From a virus: a DNA stretch of 53,282 bases. Below the pieces are notes generated by a model, which worked only from the letters and a program-made list of their open reading frames with translations, made no database searches and was not told where the DNA came from. Below, one piece after another: positions 17,255 through 25,625 of this stretch (within the stretch, counting starts at the first letter, position 1; every line of letters begins with the position of its first letter). The position numbers were made by a program, and so were the translations under genes. The stretch is from the IMG/VR virus record IMGVR_UViG_3300021471_000002, positions 1 to 53,282 of that record; one strand, given 5' to 3'.

Positions 17255-17839
17255 ATGACTATTCCAGCAGCGCCGCAGGAGAGCGGCGACAACAAACGTT
17301 TGCTGTTTCTATGCGAGAGCGATGGCGCCGGCGGATTGCGTCCGGTGTTGTTTTGCACGGCGGCAAACGACGGACAGCTCACCGAGGGGGAGCGGCTGCA
17401 AGCGCTGGCCGTAGGCGGCCGGCGTGCGCGGGGCGAGGCGGCCACCGATGGGCCTGTCCCGGTCGGCGGGACGTATTACTCGTCACCGTCGAACGTTGAC
17501 GACGGTGATATGGTCACAGTGCTGACAGACGCAGCCGGGCGTGTGCAAATCGCCGGGCCGGATACAGTGGAGACATACAATGTTACATTGACCAATGCCA
17601 ACACTGAATACAGCCAGACGCTTCCGAGCAATGTGCGTGCAGTAGCTTTCAGATGCCGCACGGCGTGCGACGTGCGGTTCGCTTGGGAGTCGGGGAGGGT
17701 TGCAGCACCAATAGCGCCGTACCAGACGCTCAAGGCAAACGGCGAGTATTGGAAGGATAACATCAGGGTCAGTAGCTTGACACTGTATCTGGCGAGCGAC
17801 ACGGCCGGCGTGGTGGTCGAAGTCGAGGCGTGGAGCTAA
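17255..17839 (+). CDS. Tail-associated structural protein
   Basis: A 194-aa protein with GAGGGAGGTTTGTT before the ATG. Strands VLTDAAGRVQIAGPDTVETY, and VAFRCRTACDVRFAWESGRV near the C-terminus, give a beta-rich protein. The segment resembles the phage 'VPVGGTYYSSPSNVDDGDMV' head/tail surface proteins that bear small beta modules. A 71-nt gap upstream (17184-17254) holds only its leader. Function inferred from the tail-tip context. Confidence 0.5.
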   Translation: MTIPAAPQESGDNKRLLFLCESDGAGGLRPVLFCTAANDGQLTEGERLQALAVGGRRARGEAATDGPVPVGGTYYSSPSNVDDGDMVTVLTDAAGRVQIAGPDTVETYNVTLTNANTEYSQTLPSNVRAVAFRCRTACDVRFAWESGRVAAPIAPYQTLKANGEYWKDNIRVSSLTLYLASDTAGVVVEVEAWS

Positions 17840-17850
17840 AGGGGGGTGTG

Positions 17851-18324
17851 ATGCCTGTCACTAGATATCCAGCACAAATTACCAGGCACTTTTTTGTGCC
17901 GGCTGTCGCCGGTCTCAATGAGACAGACGGCACAAAGATCGTTTGCGATATTTATGGATTGTCATTCCCGCACGCCAAGCTGTGTAGTGCATCAAGTACT
18001 ATTATTGTGCCGACCGATTTTGTGTCTGGAATGACGGTTAAGACGATTGTCAGAAGTCAACACTATGGCAGCATATATGGCTTGCAGTACTTCTGCTCTG
18101 GTAAAGTTGAGGAGGGATACTATGACTCAAACACCGTCGACACTGAGGGCACTTGTAGCGTCTTTGAAAACGAGAACACGGTGGTCATGACTATAACTGT
18201 TGATTTTGCTGATTGTGGTGACATAATGTCACTCAGATTTACCAGGGACGGAACACACGGGAGTGATGATGATTTTTCCGTGTGGTTTGTTGGATGGATC
18301 ATAGAGTACACAGCGGAATACTAA
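17851..18324 (+). CDS. Hypothetical tail-region protein, unusually AT-rich
   Basis: A 157-aa protein. ATG 17851 is chosen over the in-frame GTG at 17830 because AAAGGGGGG precedes the ATG at good spacing. It has six cysteines and closes with FSVWFVGWIIEYTAEY. The gene is visibly richer in A+T than its neighbours (runs such as TTTTTTGTGCC and TTTATGG), which suggests recent acquisition. No family recognised; an adhesin-like add-on next to the tail fibre is possible. Confidence 0.5.
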   Translation: MPVTRYPAQITRHFFVPAVAGLNETDGTKIVCDIYGLSFPHAKLCSASSTIIVPTDFVSGMTVKTIVRSQHYGSIYGLQYFCSGKVEEGYYDSNTVDTEGTCSVFENENTVVMTITVDFADCGDIMSLRFTRDGTHGSDDDFSVWFVGWIIEYTAEY

Positions 18325-18325
18325 A

Positions 18326-21220
18326 ATGATTCACGACGGCAAAGTCATAGGTCTGCCGCTGGTAGACTACACCGACACGAAGGCGAGCATCGAGGCGCTA
18401 TCTGGCCTGGAGGCCGGGATGACAGCCTACGCTTCCGATAGCCAGCAGTTCGGGTATTACGACGGCTCGGCCTGGCAGTGGCTGGACACCTCCCTGCCGG
18501 CCGACATACCGCTGGAGGATACCGGTGGCGACCACGACTTACTGCTCTCGTGCGACGAGGACCTGTCCGCTGATCACACGTTGGGTATTACCGTGTCCGA
18601 TGCCGACCGTGAGTTGGCCTTGCACGCGGACTTGACCGTGTCCGCTGCGTGCACACTGGACCAGGACCTCCAGCAGAGCGCCAGTCCAACATTCGATGGA
18701 TTGCATCTTTCGGATGTGGGTTCGTATGACCCGGGCAGAGACATCACCGATTTGTACCACCTGGTCGACAAGAAATACGTCGATGAGGCCGTGACGTCAT
18801 TGGGAGCAAGGTACTATATGACGGACACTGACTCTGGAATCAGTGGTTACAAATTGACGCAGATGGAGGCGCCATCGGGTTCAGAGGCATCACTCTCGTT
18901 CAACAACGTGACCGACGACCAGTTTCTGGCAGGCTGGATCGCGCCGTCTGCCGGAGAACCGCCGGTGCTGATTGCCGGTATCTATGATTGGCAGATTACG
19001 GTGGAAAAGACGGGCGGTACGAAGACACTGCGATTGTACTGGGAACTGGTAGAGCGCGAATCTGGCGGTAACGAGACGGTGATAGCCACTTCTTCCCTTA
19101 CCGACGAAATCGGCGCGAAGGACGTGTACCACGCGCCGGTCGTGCTATCCAGCGACTACGATATAGCCGACACGTCGTATGTCGTGGGGAAAATCTACGC
19201 CGAGGTGACCGGTTCCGGCAACGCGCCGAGTGTCACCATCTACTATATGGGTGCAACCGCCAGTCACTGGGAGATACCTGTCAACACGGAGATACTCGAT
19301 GGCATGTACGTCAATCGTGGCGGTGACACGATGACCGGCGAGTTGAGCGTGCCAGACCTCACCGTGTCCAACCTGGCCGCGAACCGTTTGGCGGCTACGG
19401 ATGGGACCAAGGGCTTGGCATCTGTGGCCGATCTGACGGATTGGGTGGCCGGTACAGCCAATCGGGTGTCGGTGACGGATGATGGCGATGGCACGATAAC
19501 GCTGTCTACGCCGCAGGATATTCACACCGGAGCCAGCCCGACGTTTGCCGACATCACGCTGGGGGCGGGAAGCATTGATCCGACGGAGCTATCGCCTGTG
19601 CTGGCGGGAAACGTTTTCACCGTTGACGATCTGCTTCTGCTCGGCCCTGGCTGTCCAATCGGTGCGACGTTCTGGCGGTCATTGCGCGGGCAGGAGGCGA
19701 CCATCTCCGGCGCGTTCCACCTGGCGGCGGGGAGGTGGGCGGGGACGCGGGCGCTGATGGTAGAGGAGGCGGCGACGAATATTGTCACCAATCCAGTGGC
19801 CGCCAAGAGTCGCAACGGCTACGACTCGGCGTGGGGTGATATAATTGTGCGCTCAACGGAAAAGTCGCTATTTGGCCCCGCATCTGTGAAATGGACATGG
19901 GATGGCGTTGGCGGTGGAGGTTGTAAATACAACTTGGCCGGTTACTCCGCCAACACTGATTACGTTGCAAGTGTGTATGTATGGATACCAGACATCCAGA
20001 CTGGTGATGTCAAATTCACAATATTTGGTGACGGATGGGTTTCGCTGGGAAAAACACTAATCACTGACCGAAACCGATGGGTCAGAGCAGTAGTCACGTT
20101 CAATACTGGCACAAACTCAGTCGTCAGGCCAACGGTGTACATCAATAGCCCATCCGCAAGTTTGTTTTTTTACGTGGACGGACTGAATGTCGTAGCTGGT
20201 AGTATAGCTACGTCACACATTGACGGCGACCTCGGCCCCGGCTACTCCTGGTCAGGTACACCACACGCCAGCGAATCCACACGCGCCGCAACCGAAGTCA
20301 ATCTTGACGATTACGCCGACCTCATCAGCGAAAATGATACTTGGTCATTGTCGCTGTGGTGGCAACCGCAATACGACGCCGATGACGACTGGCCCGACGC
20401 GGCGTATTTGTTCGATACTCGCGGCGCAAGTGACAACCACCGCGTCATCCTGGAGTTCGATGATGACGACGACAAATACAACGTCTATGTCAATGGCGCG
20501 TGGCGATTCCAATCGTCTGCGCAGACATTCCAGGCCGGTGAGTGGCAGCACGTCGTGCTGACATTCGATTTCGGCAATGATGAGTACACACTGAGCGTAA
20601 ACGGCGTACAGGACGGGACAGACACAACCAGCCTGACTGCCCCAACGCTGACGGAAATGAACCTCGGCAGCGACTACGCGGGCAACAATCACGCCAATGC
20701 CGCATATGCCGAGTTTGCATTGTTTGACCGAGTGCTTACATCGCAAGAGATTGCGGCTCTATACTTACGCAACGAACCGCTCAACGACCCAGGCGCAATC
20801 ATCGCGCCGGTGGACAATCTCGGCCCGTCGGCCGGGCGTTGGACCATCGGCATAAGCGCCGGCAGTACCAACAGCACAACGTATGTTGAGGTCGCTCCAA
20901 ATGGGACGGGGCGGTTCGGGTTTGGGCAATGGGTCAGTGGCATTATGCAATTCGAGGTCGTGATGTCACCGTCTAATTCCGCGCAGACTGCTTATGCGCG
21001 ACTGGCGTGGAATGATTCAGGAACGTGGCGCGAAGTGCCGAACTCTGAGGTATCACTGACCGGCACGACCACGGGCACGATAGTCAGGAGCGGGCCGATC
21101 TTTCTGTCACCCGGCGAGCGGGAATATAGAATCGAGGCCAGGAGCAGCGATGCAGGCGCATATGCGCGTATCAACGCGGCTGCCCTGGTATTGACACAAG
21201 GAGGCTTAGATGAGATATAG
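18326..21220 (+). CDS. Tail fibre / receptor-binding protein with carbohydrate-binding and LamG-like lectin domains
   Basis: A 964-aa protein. Residues ~120-155 hold the fibre phrase PTFDGLHLSDVG ... YHLVDKKYVDEAV, typical of phage tail fibres. Residues ~485-640 resemble a jelly-roll carbohydrate-binding module (SLFGPASVKWTWDGVGGGG ... SASLFFYVDGLNVV). Residues ~668-815 are a concanavalin A/LamG-like fold: WSLSLWWQPQ, GEWQHVVLTFDFGNDEYTLS, and AEFALFDRVLTSQEIAALY at the end. These modules bind surface glycans, so this is the best candidate receptor-binding protein. The DNA of the middle module (about 19850-20200) is poorer in G+C than its flanks, a sign of domain exchange. Confidence 0.8.
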   Translation: MIHDGKVIGLPLVDYTDTKASIEALSGLEAGMTAYASDSQQFGYYDGSAWQWLDTSLPADIPLEDTGGDHDLLLSCDEDLSADHTLGITVSDADRELALHADLTVSAACTLDQDLQQSASPTFDGLHLSDVGSYDPGRDITDLYHLVDKKYVDEAVTSLGARYYMTDTDSGISGYKLTQMEAPSGSEASLSFNNVTDDQFLAGWIAPSAGEPPVLIAGIYDWQITVEKTGGTKTLRLYWELVERESGGNETVIATSSLTDEIGAKDVYHAPVVLSSDYDIADTSYVVGKIYAEVTGSGNAPSVTIYYMGATASHWEIPVNTEILDGMYVNRGGDTMTGELSVPDLTVSNLAANRLAATDGTKGLASVADLTDWVAGTANRVSVTDDGDGTITLSTPQDIHTGASPTFADITLGAGSIDPTELSPVLAGNVFTVDDLLLLGPGCPIGATFWRSLRGQEATISGAFHLAAGRWAGTRALMVEEAATNIVTNPVAAKSRNGYDSAWGDIIVRSTEKSLFGPASVKWTWDGVGGGGCKYNLAGYSANTDYVASVYVWIPDIQTGDVKFTIFGDGWVSLGKTLITDRNRWVRAVVTFNTGTNSVVRPTVYINSPSASLFFYVDGLNVVAGSIATSHIDGDLGPGYSWSGTPHASESTRAATEVNLDDYADLISENDTWSLSLWWQPQYDADDDWPDAAYLFDTRGASDNHRVILEFDDDDDKYNVYVNGAWRFQSSAQTFQAGEWQHVVLTFDFGNDEYTLSVNGVQDGTDTTSLTAPTLTEMNLGSDYAGNNHANAAYAEFALFDRVLTSQEIAALYLRNEPLNDPGAIIAPVDNLGPSAGRWTIGISAGSTNSTTYVEVAPNGTGRFGFGQWVSGIMQFEVVMSPSNSAQTAYARLAWNDSGTWREVPNSEVSLTGTTTGTIVRSGPIFLSPGEREYRIEARSSDAGAYARINAAALVLTQGGLDEI

Positions 21221-21683
21221 CAAACCGGACTTCGTACCGCGTTTAGCTGACGCGGGGTTGGACGATGTAATTCTGACGGCATTCAACGACACCATCACGT
21301 CCGAGGCGTTGGTAGAGATTGTAAATGCCTCTACCGGCCTGGGGCTGTCCGAGGCTGATTTGCACTACTACATCAGCCAGCGCGGGGGATTGGGGCTGAT
21401 AGTCACAGGTGGGTCACTGGCGTCCCAAATTGCCCGGCCGGATGCACCGACCGGGCTGGGACAGGACAAGGCAGCGGTGTGGTTCAGTGAACCGACAGGA
21501 GGCAAACTGACAATCCGGTGGTATGTCAACGGGGGATTAGTCTCGGAGGATACGCGAGATTGTGCCACCAATCGAGCAATGCCCAAATCTGCGCTGGAGT
21601 GCAAGGAGGGGGATGTGATTCAGGTGTGTGTAGTTGACGACAACGGTGTCGTCGGCTGGTGGGCGAGGATCGAGGTGGCGTGA
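21210..21683 (+). CDS. Small tail-fibre-associated protein
   Basis: A 157-aa protein overlapping the fibre gene by 11 nt, with ACAAGGAGG upstream of its ATG. The N-terminus is helical; the last 70 residues are an Ig/fibronectin-like beta segment (GKLTIRWYVNGGLVSEDTRD ... GDVIQVCVVDDNGVVGWWAR). It could be a fibre chaperone, a fibre-tip protein or a decoration. The overlap with the fibre gene supports a joint role. Confidence 0.5.
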   Translation: MRYSKPDFVPRLADAGLDDVILTAFNDTITSEALVEIVNASTGLGLSEADLHYYISQRGGLGLIVTGGSLASQIARPDAPTGLGQDKAAVWFSEPTGGKLTIRWYVNGGLVSEDTRDCATNRAMPKSALECKEGDVIQVCVVDDNGVVGWWARIEVA

Positions 21684-22078
21684 TTGTCCTGGAGACTGTT
21701 GAGAGGGTGGTGGTGCGGATGTCTGAATCGGATGATGTGTTACAGCAGGTATTGTTACAATTGCGTGAGCAGCAGATATTGCTGAGCAAGCTGACGTCGA
21801 CGAACGGATTGATTCCCGATCTCGGCATCAAGTTGACGGACATTGCTACCGACCTGGCGGCGCTGCGCGAGAATGTTCACACAAACTCGGAGATGATGCG
21901 AGCAAACGCGAGCCGGCTTGCAAATTTGCCGTGCGCCGAGATGGCGGCCGATCTGGAGGTGCTCAAGTGCGGCCTGCGCAGCGGCCGGACGAACTGGGAC
22001 CGCGTTACGACGGTCGGTCTGGGCGTGCTCCAGGCACTCGCCACAGCAGCGGTGCTGTATCTGGCAGGGATGAAATAG
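21680..22078 (+). CDS. Membrane-anchored coiled-coil protein (XhlA/holin-like)
   Basis: A 132-aa protein starting at GTG 21680, which overlaps the previous stop (GTGA); an alternative ATG is at 21719. Residues ~15-100 are a helical coiled coil (LLQLREQQILLSKLTSTNG, LAALRENVHTNSEMM). The C-terminus is one transmembrane helix (VTTVGLGVLQALATAAVLYL). The plan matches XhlA-type haemolysin/holin accessories and other late phage membrane proteins. It is the last gene of the rightward tail operon and a second lysis candidate beside the holin at 51251. The following 22079-22184 gap shows no convincing terminator. Confidence 0.5.
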   Translation: MIVLETVERVVVRMSESDDVLQQVLLQLREQQILLSKLTSTNGLIPDLGIKLTDIATDLAALRENVHTNSEMMRANASRLANLPCAEMAADLEVLKCGLRSGRTNWDRVTTVGLGVLQALATAAVLYLAGMK

Positions 22079-22184
22079 CTATCGTGTACACTAGTGAACT
22101 GTACAGCCTACTTTAACAATTCAGCCAGCGGCAGTTGCACTGCGTCGAGTGTCTTTTGTGTTGTCATTGTCATCTGCAAATATG

Positions 22185-22361
22185 TCAAGAAATGTTTTCT
22201 CTCGCTCTCAAAATGTCAATGGCGTCAGCCATCATACGCAACTGTTCAGCAGTGAATACTACACCCACGAAGGAATAACCACTGTCATTATCAACCGGCG
22301 CGTCAACTTTCGGGTGGATTGTAGAATCCTCACATTCAAGATCAATCGTCATTTTCATCAT
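22185..22361 (-). CDS. Small hypothetical protein, last gene of the leftward block
   Basis: A 58-aa protein. A clear AGGAG lies 5 nt upstream of ATG 22361, with a second ATG directly after. The middle reads DSTIHPKVDAPVDNDSGYSF and the end is a helix (EQLRMMADAIDILRARENIS). The ribosome binding site, clean frame and place at the convergent end of the leftward operon support it as real. No function visible. The 22362-22436 gap upstream contains only its leader. Confidence 0.55.
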   Translation of the reverse strand: MMKMTIDLECEDSTIHPKVDAPVDNDSGYSFVGVVFTAEQLRMMADAIDILRARENIS

Positions 22362-22436
22362 TCATTCTCCTGTTGAGTTCCAGGCGTTACTGTTCAGTTC
22401 TGCCGGTCACAACGGCGGTGAACAATTCTTATGCTC

Positions 22437-23093
22437 TTATGCAATTCGCAGGTAACTCACGATTCTGTCCAGTTGCCATTTTCGCGCGGCCTCCACGGCG
22501 ACGTCAACGTCTCTGCCGGCAGCACGGGCGGCGTTCCGGATGGCCCAGGCGGCGTCCCTGGCCGCAGCCCAGGCGATGGGGCAGGCGTCTCTGGTGATGT
22601 CCCGGGCGGCGTCCCTGGTCGCGGCCCAGGTGGCGATCCTGCCGGCGGTCTGGGAGGCGCACGCCGCGGCCCAAGCGGCGTCCCTGGCGGCAGCCCAGGC
22701 GGCGATCCTGACGGTGGCCTGGGCAGCGCCCGCCGCGCCCTGGGCGGTGTACGCGGCGCCCAGGGCGGCGTTCCCGGCGGCGTCCCTGGCGGCAGTCAGT
22801 TCCTCGTCCGTGATCTCGCCTCGCAGCCAAGCTCGCTTGGCTGCGATGGCGGCGGATACACGAGGATCGTCTGAAAGATGTGCTACCCGCTCCGCAAAGT
22901 CGCAGGCCAGGGCGTGCATTTGCCGGTCGGCCAGAAACTCATTGTGCAACAACGCCCAGATCTTGTCCTCTGTCGAGATTTTCAGCGCCACGATGTCCCC
23001 GGCGCTGAGTGCCGGGCGACCGGCGAACAACTTCTCTATCCTCGCGGCGCTGTAACACGGCTCCCAGGCCAGTACCTGATCTATAGTAACCAT
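22437..23093 (-). CDS. Ala/Trp-rich helical repeat protein
   Basis: A 218-aa protein with AAAGGAGAACAAA before its ATG. The N-terminal 100 residues look like an ordinary globular segment (VLAWEPCYSAARIEKLFAGR). Residues ~100-205 are an almost continuous array of Ala/Trp/Arg helices of the type AWAAARDAAWAAACASQ and ATWAATRDAARDITRDACPI, with a period near 11-12 residues, ending in RKWQLDRIVSYLRIA. Similar Ala-rich arrays occur in phages and in proteins annotated as putative immunity or DUF-type helical repeats; no function is established. The repetitive DNA makes length variation likely. Confidence 0.7.
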   Translation of the reverse strand: MVTIDQVLAWEPCYSAARIEKLFAGRPALSAGDIVALKISTEDKIWALLHNEFLADRQMHALACDFAERVAHLSDDPRVSAAIAAKRAWLRGEITDEELTAARDAAGNAALGAAYTAQGAAGAAQATVRIAAWAAARDAAWAAACASQTAGRIATWAATRDAARDITRDACPIAWAAARDAAWAIRNAARAAGRDVDVAVEAARKWQLDRIVSYLRIA

Positions 23094-23129
23094 TTTGTTC
23101 TCCTTTGTCGCGTTACTTGTATGAGCTGC

Positions 23130-23795
23130 TTATGGCAGCGTGGTCTTTTGCTCATTCAATACTCTCTCCCAAAACTCGATCTGGCACTCAGTGTGAGCCT
23201 CCCACCGCTTGAACCACTCTGCATTTGCAGGGTCTTTCTCACGTCTTCGACGGAGTTGTCGTACCTCTGCTTGCAATCGCTTCACGCGGCGAGCAATGGC
23301 GGCAGGCTCGTATTTTCGCCGCACATTGTCCAGTGCCGCCTCCGCTCGATGTTGCCAGTAATCGCGTTTAGCGGTGTTTTCATAAACCGATTGGCTTAGT
23401 CTGTCAACTCTGTCCAGATCGCGCCGATGGCGACGCTCTGAATGGTGGCCGACCAGGACAGGTTGTCCAAACGGTATTTGATCCAGTATACTGTCTCGCA
23501 TAGCAGCATCTCGAGCGGCGCGTTCGCGTGCTCTGTCAGCGTAGTCACTGTACCGCTCCGCCGCCAACTCAGCTCGCTTTTGCATTCCACCGTACTCTGT
23601 CGCGATAACACCACACGCGGCTAACACTGCATCCTCTCGGTCTGGCCTCCACGCGGCGTGTAACACGCGCTGGCGTGGGGCCCAGCGGAAGCCGAGGCCA
23701 GTCAACGTTTGCCAGTCCTCATCTGGCAAACGTTCGCCATCGCCAACGTACACGCGGAGTTTGTCATCTTCAAGCGAATACGTTGCTTTCACCAT
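23130..23795 (-). CDS. DUF3560-containing protein
   Basis: A 221-aa protein. The N-terminal ~55 residues form a small domain (LTGLGFRWAPRQRVLHAAWR) that resembles the 'SPYN-F-A..GG-W' module of the gene at 36815. From ~70 onward it matches DUF3560: AAERYSDYADRARERAARDA, then IPFGQPVLVGHHSERRHRRD, a run that is diagnostic, then charged coiled coil. DUF3560 proteins are common in phages and plasmids, function unknown. It starts directly after the stop of the 39-aa gene (TGA-ATG), with GGAGG inside that gene. Confidence 0.82.
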   Translation of the reverse strand: MVKATYSLEDDKLRVYVGDGERLPDEDWQTLTGLGFRWAPRQRVLHAAWRPDREDAVLAACGVIATEYGGMQKRAELAAERYSDYADRARERAARDAAMRDSILDQIPFGQPVLVGHHSERRHRRDLDRVDRLSQSVYENTAKRDYWQHRAEAALDNVRRKYEPAAIARRVKRLQAEVRQLRRRREKDPANAEWFKRWEAHTECQIEFWERVLNEQKTTLP

Positions 23796-23915
23796 TCACC
23801 TCCAGCAGCCCGGCGTAACCGGCCGAGCGACAGTGATGCACTCGCCGTTATCCGGTCCAGTAGTGAACCCCATAGCCCCGCCCATCCCCCCTCCCCCCCC
23901 GCCCGGCAGAATCAT
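23796..23915 (-). CDS. 39-aa glycine-rich mini-gene
   Basis: An open frame of 39 codons plus stop exactly fills the gap between two genes. Its ATG at 23915 overlaps the upstream TGA (ATGA) and its own TGA abuts the ATG of the DUF3560 gene. It starts MILPGGGGGGMGGAMG and ends ITVARPVTPGCWR. The exact fit on both sides argues for real translation, at least as a coupling peptide that carries ribosomes to the next start. A run of C residues on the + strand (23886-23900) makes it prone to slippage. No function visible. Confidence 0.42.
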   Translation of the reverse strand: MILPGGGGGGMGGAMGFTTGPDNGECITVARPVTPGCWR

Positions 23916-24637
23916 AGTTCGTCGTTATCATCGCCATGCAGCAGCGCTGTGCGATCTCGCAGCAGCGCTTCAACAGTATCCGGGCTCAATTGCGCGATCT
24001 GCTGAGACCTGCGGCGAGTCCGGGCGAGAGACTTGGCGTATGCGGCTATTGCGTCCGGGTCTGCGAGTTGTTTGGACGCCTCTTCCCAGTCCTGAGGCGA
24101 TGTCCCCTCGCTCAGGGCCATCGCCTCGGCCATCATCTCCTGCAGGGATGGCTGGCCGTAGGCCATCGAGATTGCGTTCGTCAGTGCCCGCTTCTGTGCC
24201 TGCTGCTCCCAGGTCCAGCCGCGAGGCGGTGCGACCTCGCGCTCGGCCGGCGTGACGACACCAACGGCGGATGTACTTACGAGGCTGTAGGCGGTCTCGA
24301 AGTCAGCACCGGCCGCGACAAACGCTTGAAGCACCGGGAGTGCATCGTGTCGTAGCAGGTCGCAGCGGACGATGAGGTCACCGTTGTCATCCTGCACAGT
24401 AGTCAGGCGGGTCGTGTATCCGCACTGGCGGTTGGCCCATCTGACGAGGCATTTGTAGCCTGTTCCGATTCGCGGCCCGTAGTCCCCGTCCACGAATATG
24501 ACGATGTCACCGCGTAGCTCCATAATGTGGAGCGCTTTCTGAACCGGGACGGGCAGCGATGAGACAATGTCGTAGTACACAGCGTCATCGTCATATTCGT
24601 CACTCTGGTAATAATAGTTGTCGCTCTTCTCGCTCAT
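23912..24637 (-). CDS. Hypothetical protein, possible recombination/annealing accessory
   Basis: A 241-aa protein with AGGAGGAAACAG before its ATG. The N-terminal 20 residues are acidic and Tyr-rich. The middle reads YTTRLTTVQDDNGDLIVRCD, and residues ~150-170 read GWTWEQQAQKRALTNAISMA followed by YGQPS. That last pattern recalls the 'ETKAxKRALRNAI/F' helix of phage single-strand annealing proteins (Rad52/ERF type), but the rest is not recognisable, so the link is weak. The C-terminal helix is charged (AKSLARTRRRSQQIAQLSPD). Confidence 0.45.
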   Translation of the reverse strand: MSEKSDNYYYQSDEYDDDAVYYDIVSSLPVPVQKALHIMELRGDIVIFVDGDYGPRIGTGYKCLVRWANRQCGYTTRLTTVQDDNGDLIVRCDLLRHDALPVLQAFVAAGADFETAYSLVSTSAVGVVTPAEREVAPPRGWTWEQQAQKRALTNAISMAYGQPSLQEMMAEAMALSEGTSPQDWEEASKQLADPDAIAAYAKSLARTRRRSQQIAQLSPDTVEALLRDRTALLHGDDNDEL

Positions 24638-24669
24638 CTGTTTCCTCCTCTATTATTTATTGTTGTTTG

Positions 24670-25185
24670 TTATTGCTGTTTGAATGTGAACTGCACGTTA
24701 CCGAGCAGATAGCGTCCCAGCGCGACCGCCACGGGGGTGAAAAACGAGAACAAAATCTCGCTGAGCACGCCGTAGACCACCAGGACGATGATGATCGAGA
24801 ATACGGCGCTCTCCCACCCCCGTGCCGGCTCGTACAGAGCGAAGAAGTCGAGGACGCTGTCCAGCGCGAACATCGCGGCAGACACCGCCCGAAGTACGGC
24901 GTGGTCTGAAAGAGAGGTCAGGCCGCTGACCAGCGCGGTGAAAAATACGATCTGGATCACCGTTGGCAGCATTGCCAACGTAGCGCCGAGTACCCTCGGC
25001 GCGGCGTCGATAGCGGTGTGCGTCTCGACCATCACGCCCCAGCCGGTGTAGCTGGCCATGACGTCGTAGACGAAAATCACCGCGGCCGCGATTGACAACA
25101 CTGTCGAGAGCACGAACACAATCCAAACCGCCGTCCGCTGAGCAGTTTGTGCCCAGCCCTTGATTGAATCAACTATTGCTGTCAT
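24670..25185 (-). CDS. Integral membrane protein, four predicted helices
   Basis: A 171-aa protein with AAGGAG 8 nt before the ATG, the site lying in the end of the upstream gene. Four hydrophobic spans stand out at about 18-46, 62-89, 97-118 and 126-156 (for example VWIVFVLSTVLSIAAAVIFV). The ends are polar. It matches no holin family I know and lies far from the lysis genes, inside the early leftward operon, so superinfection exclusion or an effect on the host envelope is possible. Function unknown. Confidence 0.6.
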   Translation of the reverse strand: MTAIVDSIKGWAQTAQRTAVWIVFVLSTVLSIAAAVIFVYDVMASYTGWGVMVETHTAIDAAPRVLGATLAMLPTVIQIVFFTALVSGLTSLSDHAVLRAVSAAMFALDSVLDFFALYEPARGWESAVFSIIIVLVVYGVLSEILFSFFTPVAVALGRYLLGNVQFTFKQQ

Positions 25186-25186
25186 A

Positions 25187-25366
25187 TCATTTACTCCTTC
25201 TCTTGATCCTCCTGGCGTAGGCGCGTCTGTTCTGAGCGCTACGCTTGCACTTCACCGAGCAATACCGCTGACGCGGTTCGTCGGTTCTGAATCTGTTGCC
25301 GCATTCAACGCACGTGCGTTCGAACGCGCCGGTGTCCGTCGTACTGATTGGTCCGTAATTGCTCAT
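25187..25366 (-). CDS. Small treble-clef zinc-finger protein
   Basis: A 59-aa protein; the ATG at 25366 is set by a strong AAGGAGGACTACCT. It carries TCVECGNRFRTDEPRQRYCS followed by VKC, giving C-x2-C ... C-x3-C, then a basic tail QNRRAYARRIKRRSK. This is the compact zinc finger seen in many small actinobacterial and Chloroflexota phage proteins; nucleic-acid binding is likely. One base separates its stop from the next gene's start. Confidence 0.7.
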   Translation of the reverse strand: MSNYGPISTTDTGAFERTCVECGNRFRTDEPRQRYCSVKCKRSAQNRRAYARRIKRRSK

Positions 25367-25385
25367 AGGTAGTCCTCCTTCCAGT

Positions 25386-25625
25386 TCACGCGCCGGCACT
25401 CCGGTTGCACGCAACCGGCTGCCGGGGTTGCGATATGGAAAACAACGACAACTGTGCTACTCCGCCAATGCGTTCCACGCAATGCCAGTGATATGTTGCG
25501 ATGCTGTCGCCCTCCCGGACGGCCAGCTCTACACCGCCGCCATTGCAGACGGCGCAGCGGGAGCGCGCCGGCAACGTGATCACACCAATTTGTTTCAACA
25601 TAGAGCCTACCTGCATCCTGGACAT
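25386..25625 (-). CDS. Small Cys/His protein, possible zinc binding
   Basis: A 79-aa protein. ATG 25625 is chosen because GGAGAGGAGATCGG precedes it; it overlaps the upstream gene by 19 nt. The motif RCAVCNGGGVELAVREGDSI followed by YHWHC gives C-x2-C ... H-x-H/C, consistent with one zinc site. The rest is unremarkable. It is one of three consecutive small Cys-rich genes. Confidence 0.55.
   Translation of the reverse strand: MSRMQVGSMLKQIGVITLPARSRCAVCNGGGVELAVREGDSIATYHWHCVERIGGVAQLSLFSISQPRQPVACNRSAGA

Noticed and set aside
22079-22184. Terminator for the rightward tail operon
   Set aside because: Only weak hairpins (TGTACA pair, GCAGT-TGC-ACTGC) and no T run were seen, so none is claimed.
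22504-23055. Long frames on both strands across the Ala/Trp repeat region
   Set aside because: Repetitive G+C-rich DNA opens several frames. Only 22437-23093 on the minus strand has a ribosome binding site and non-repetitive start.
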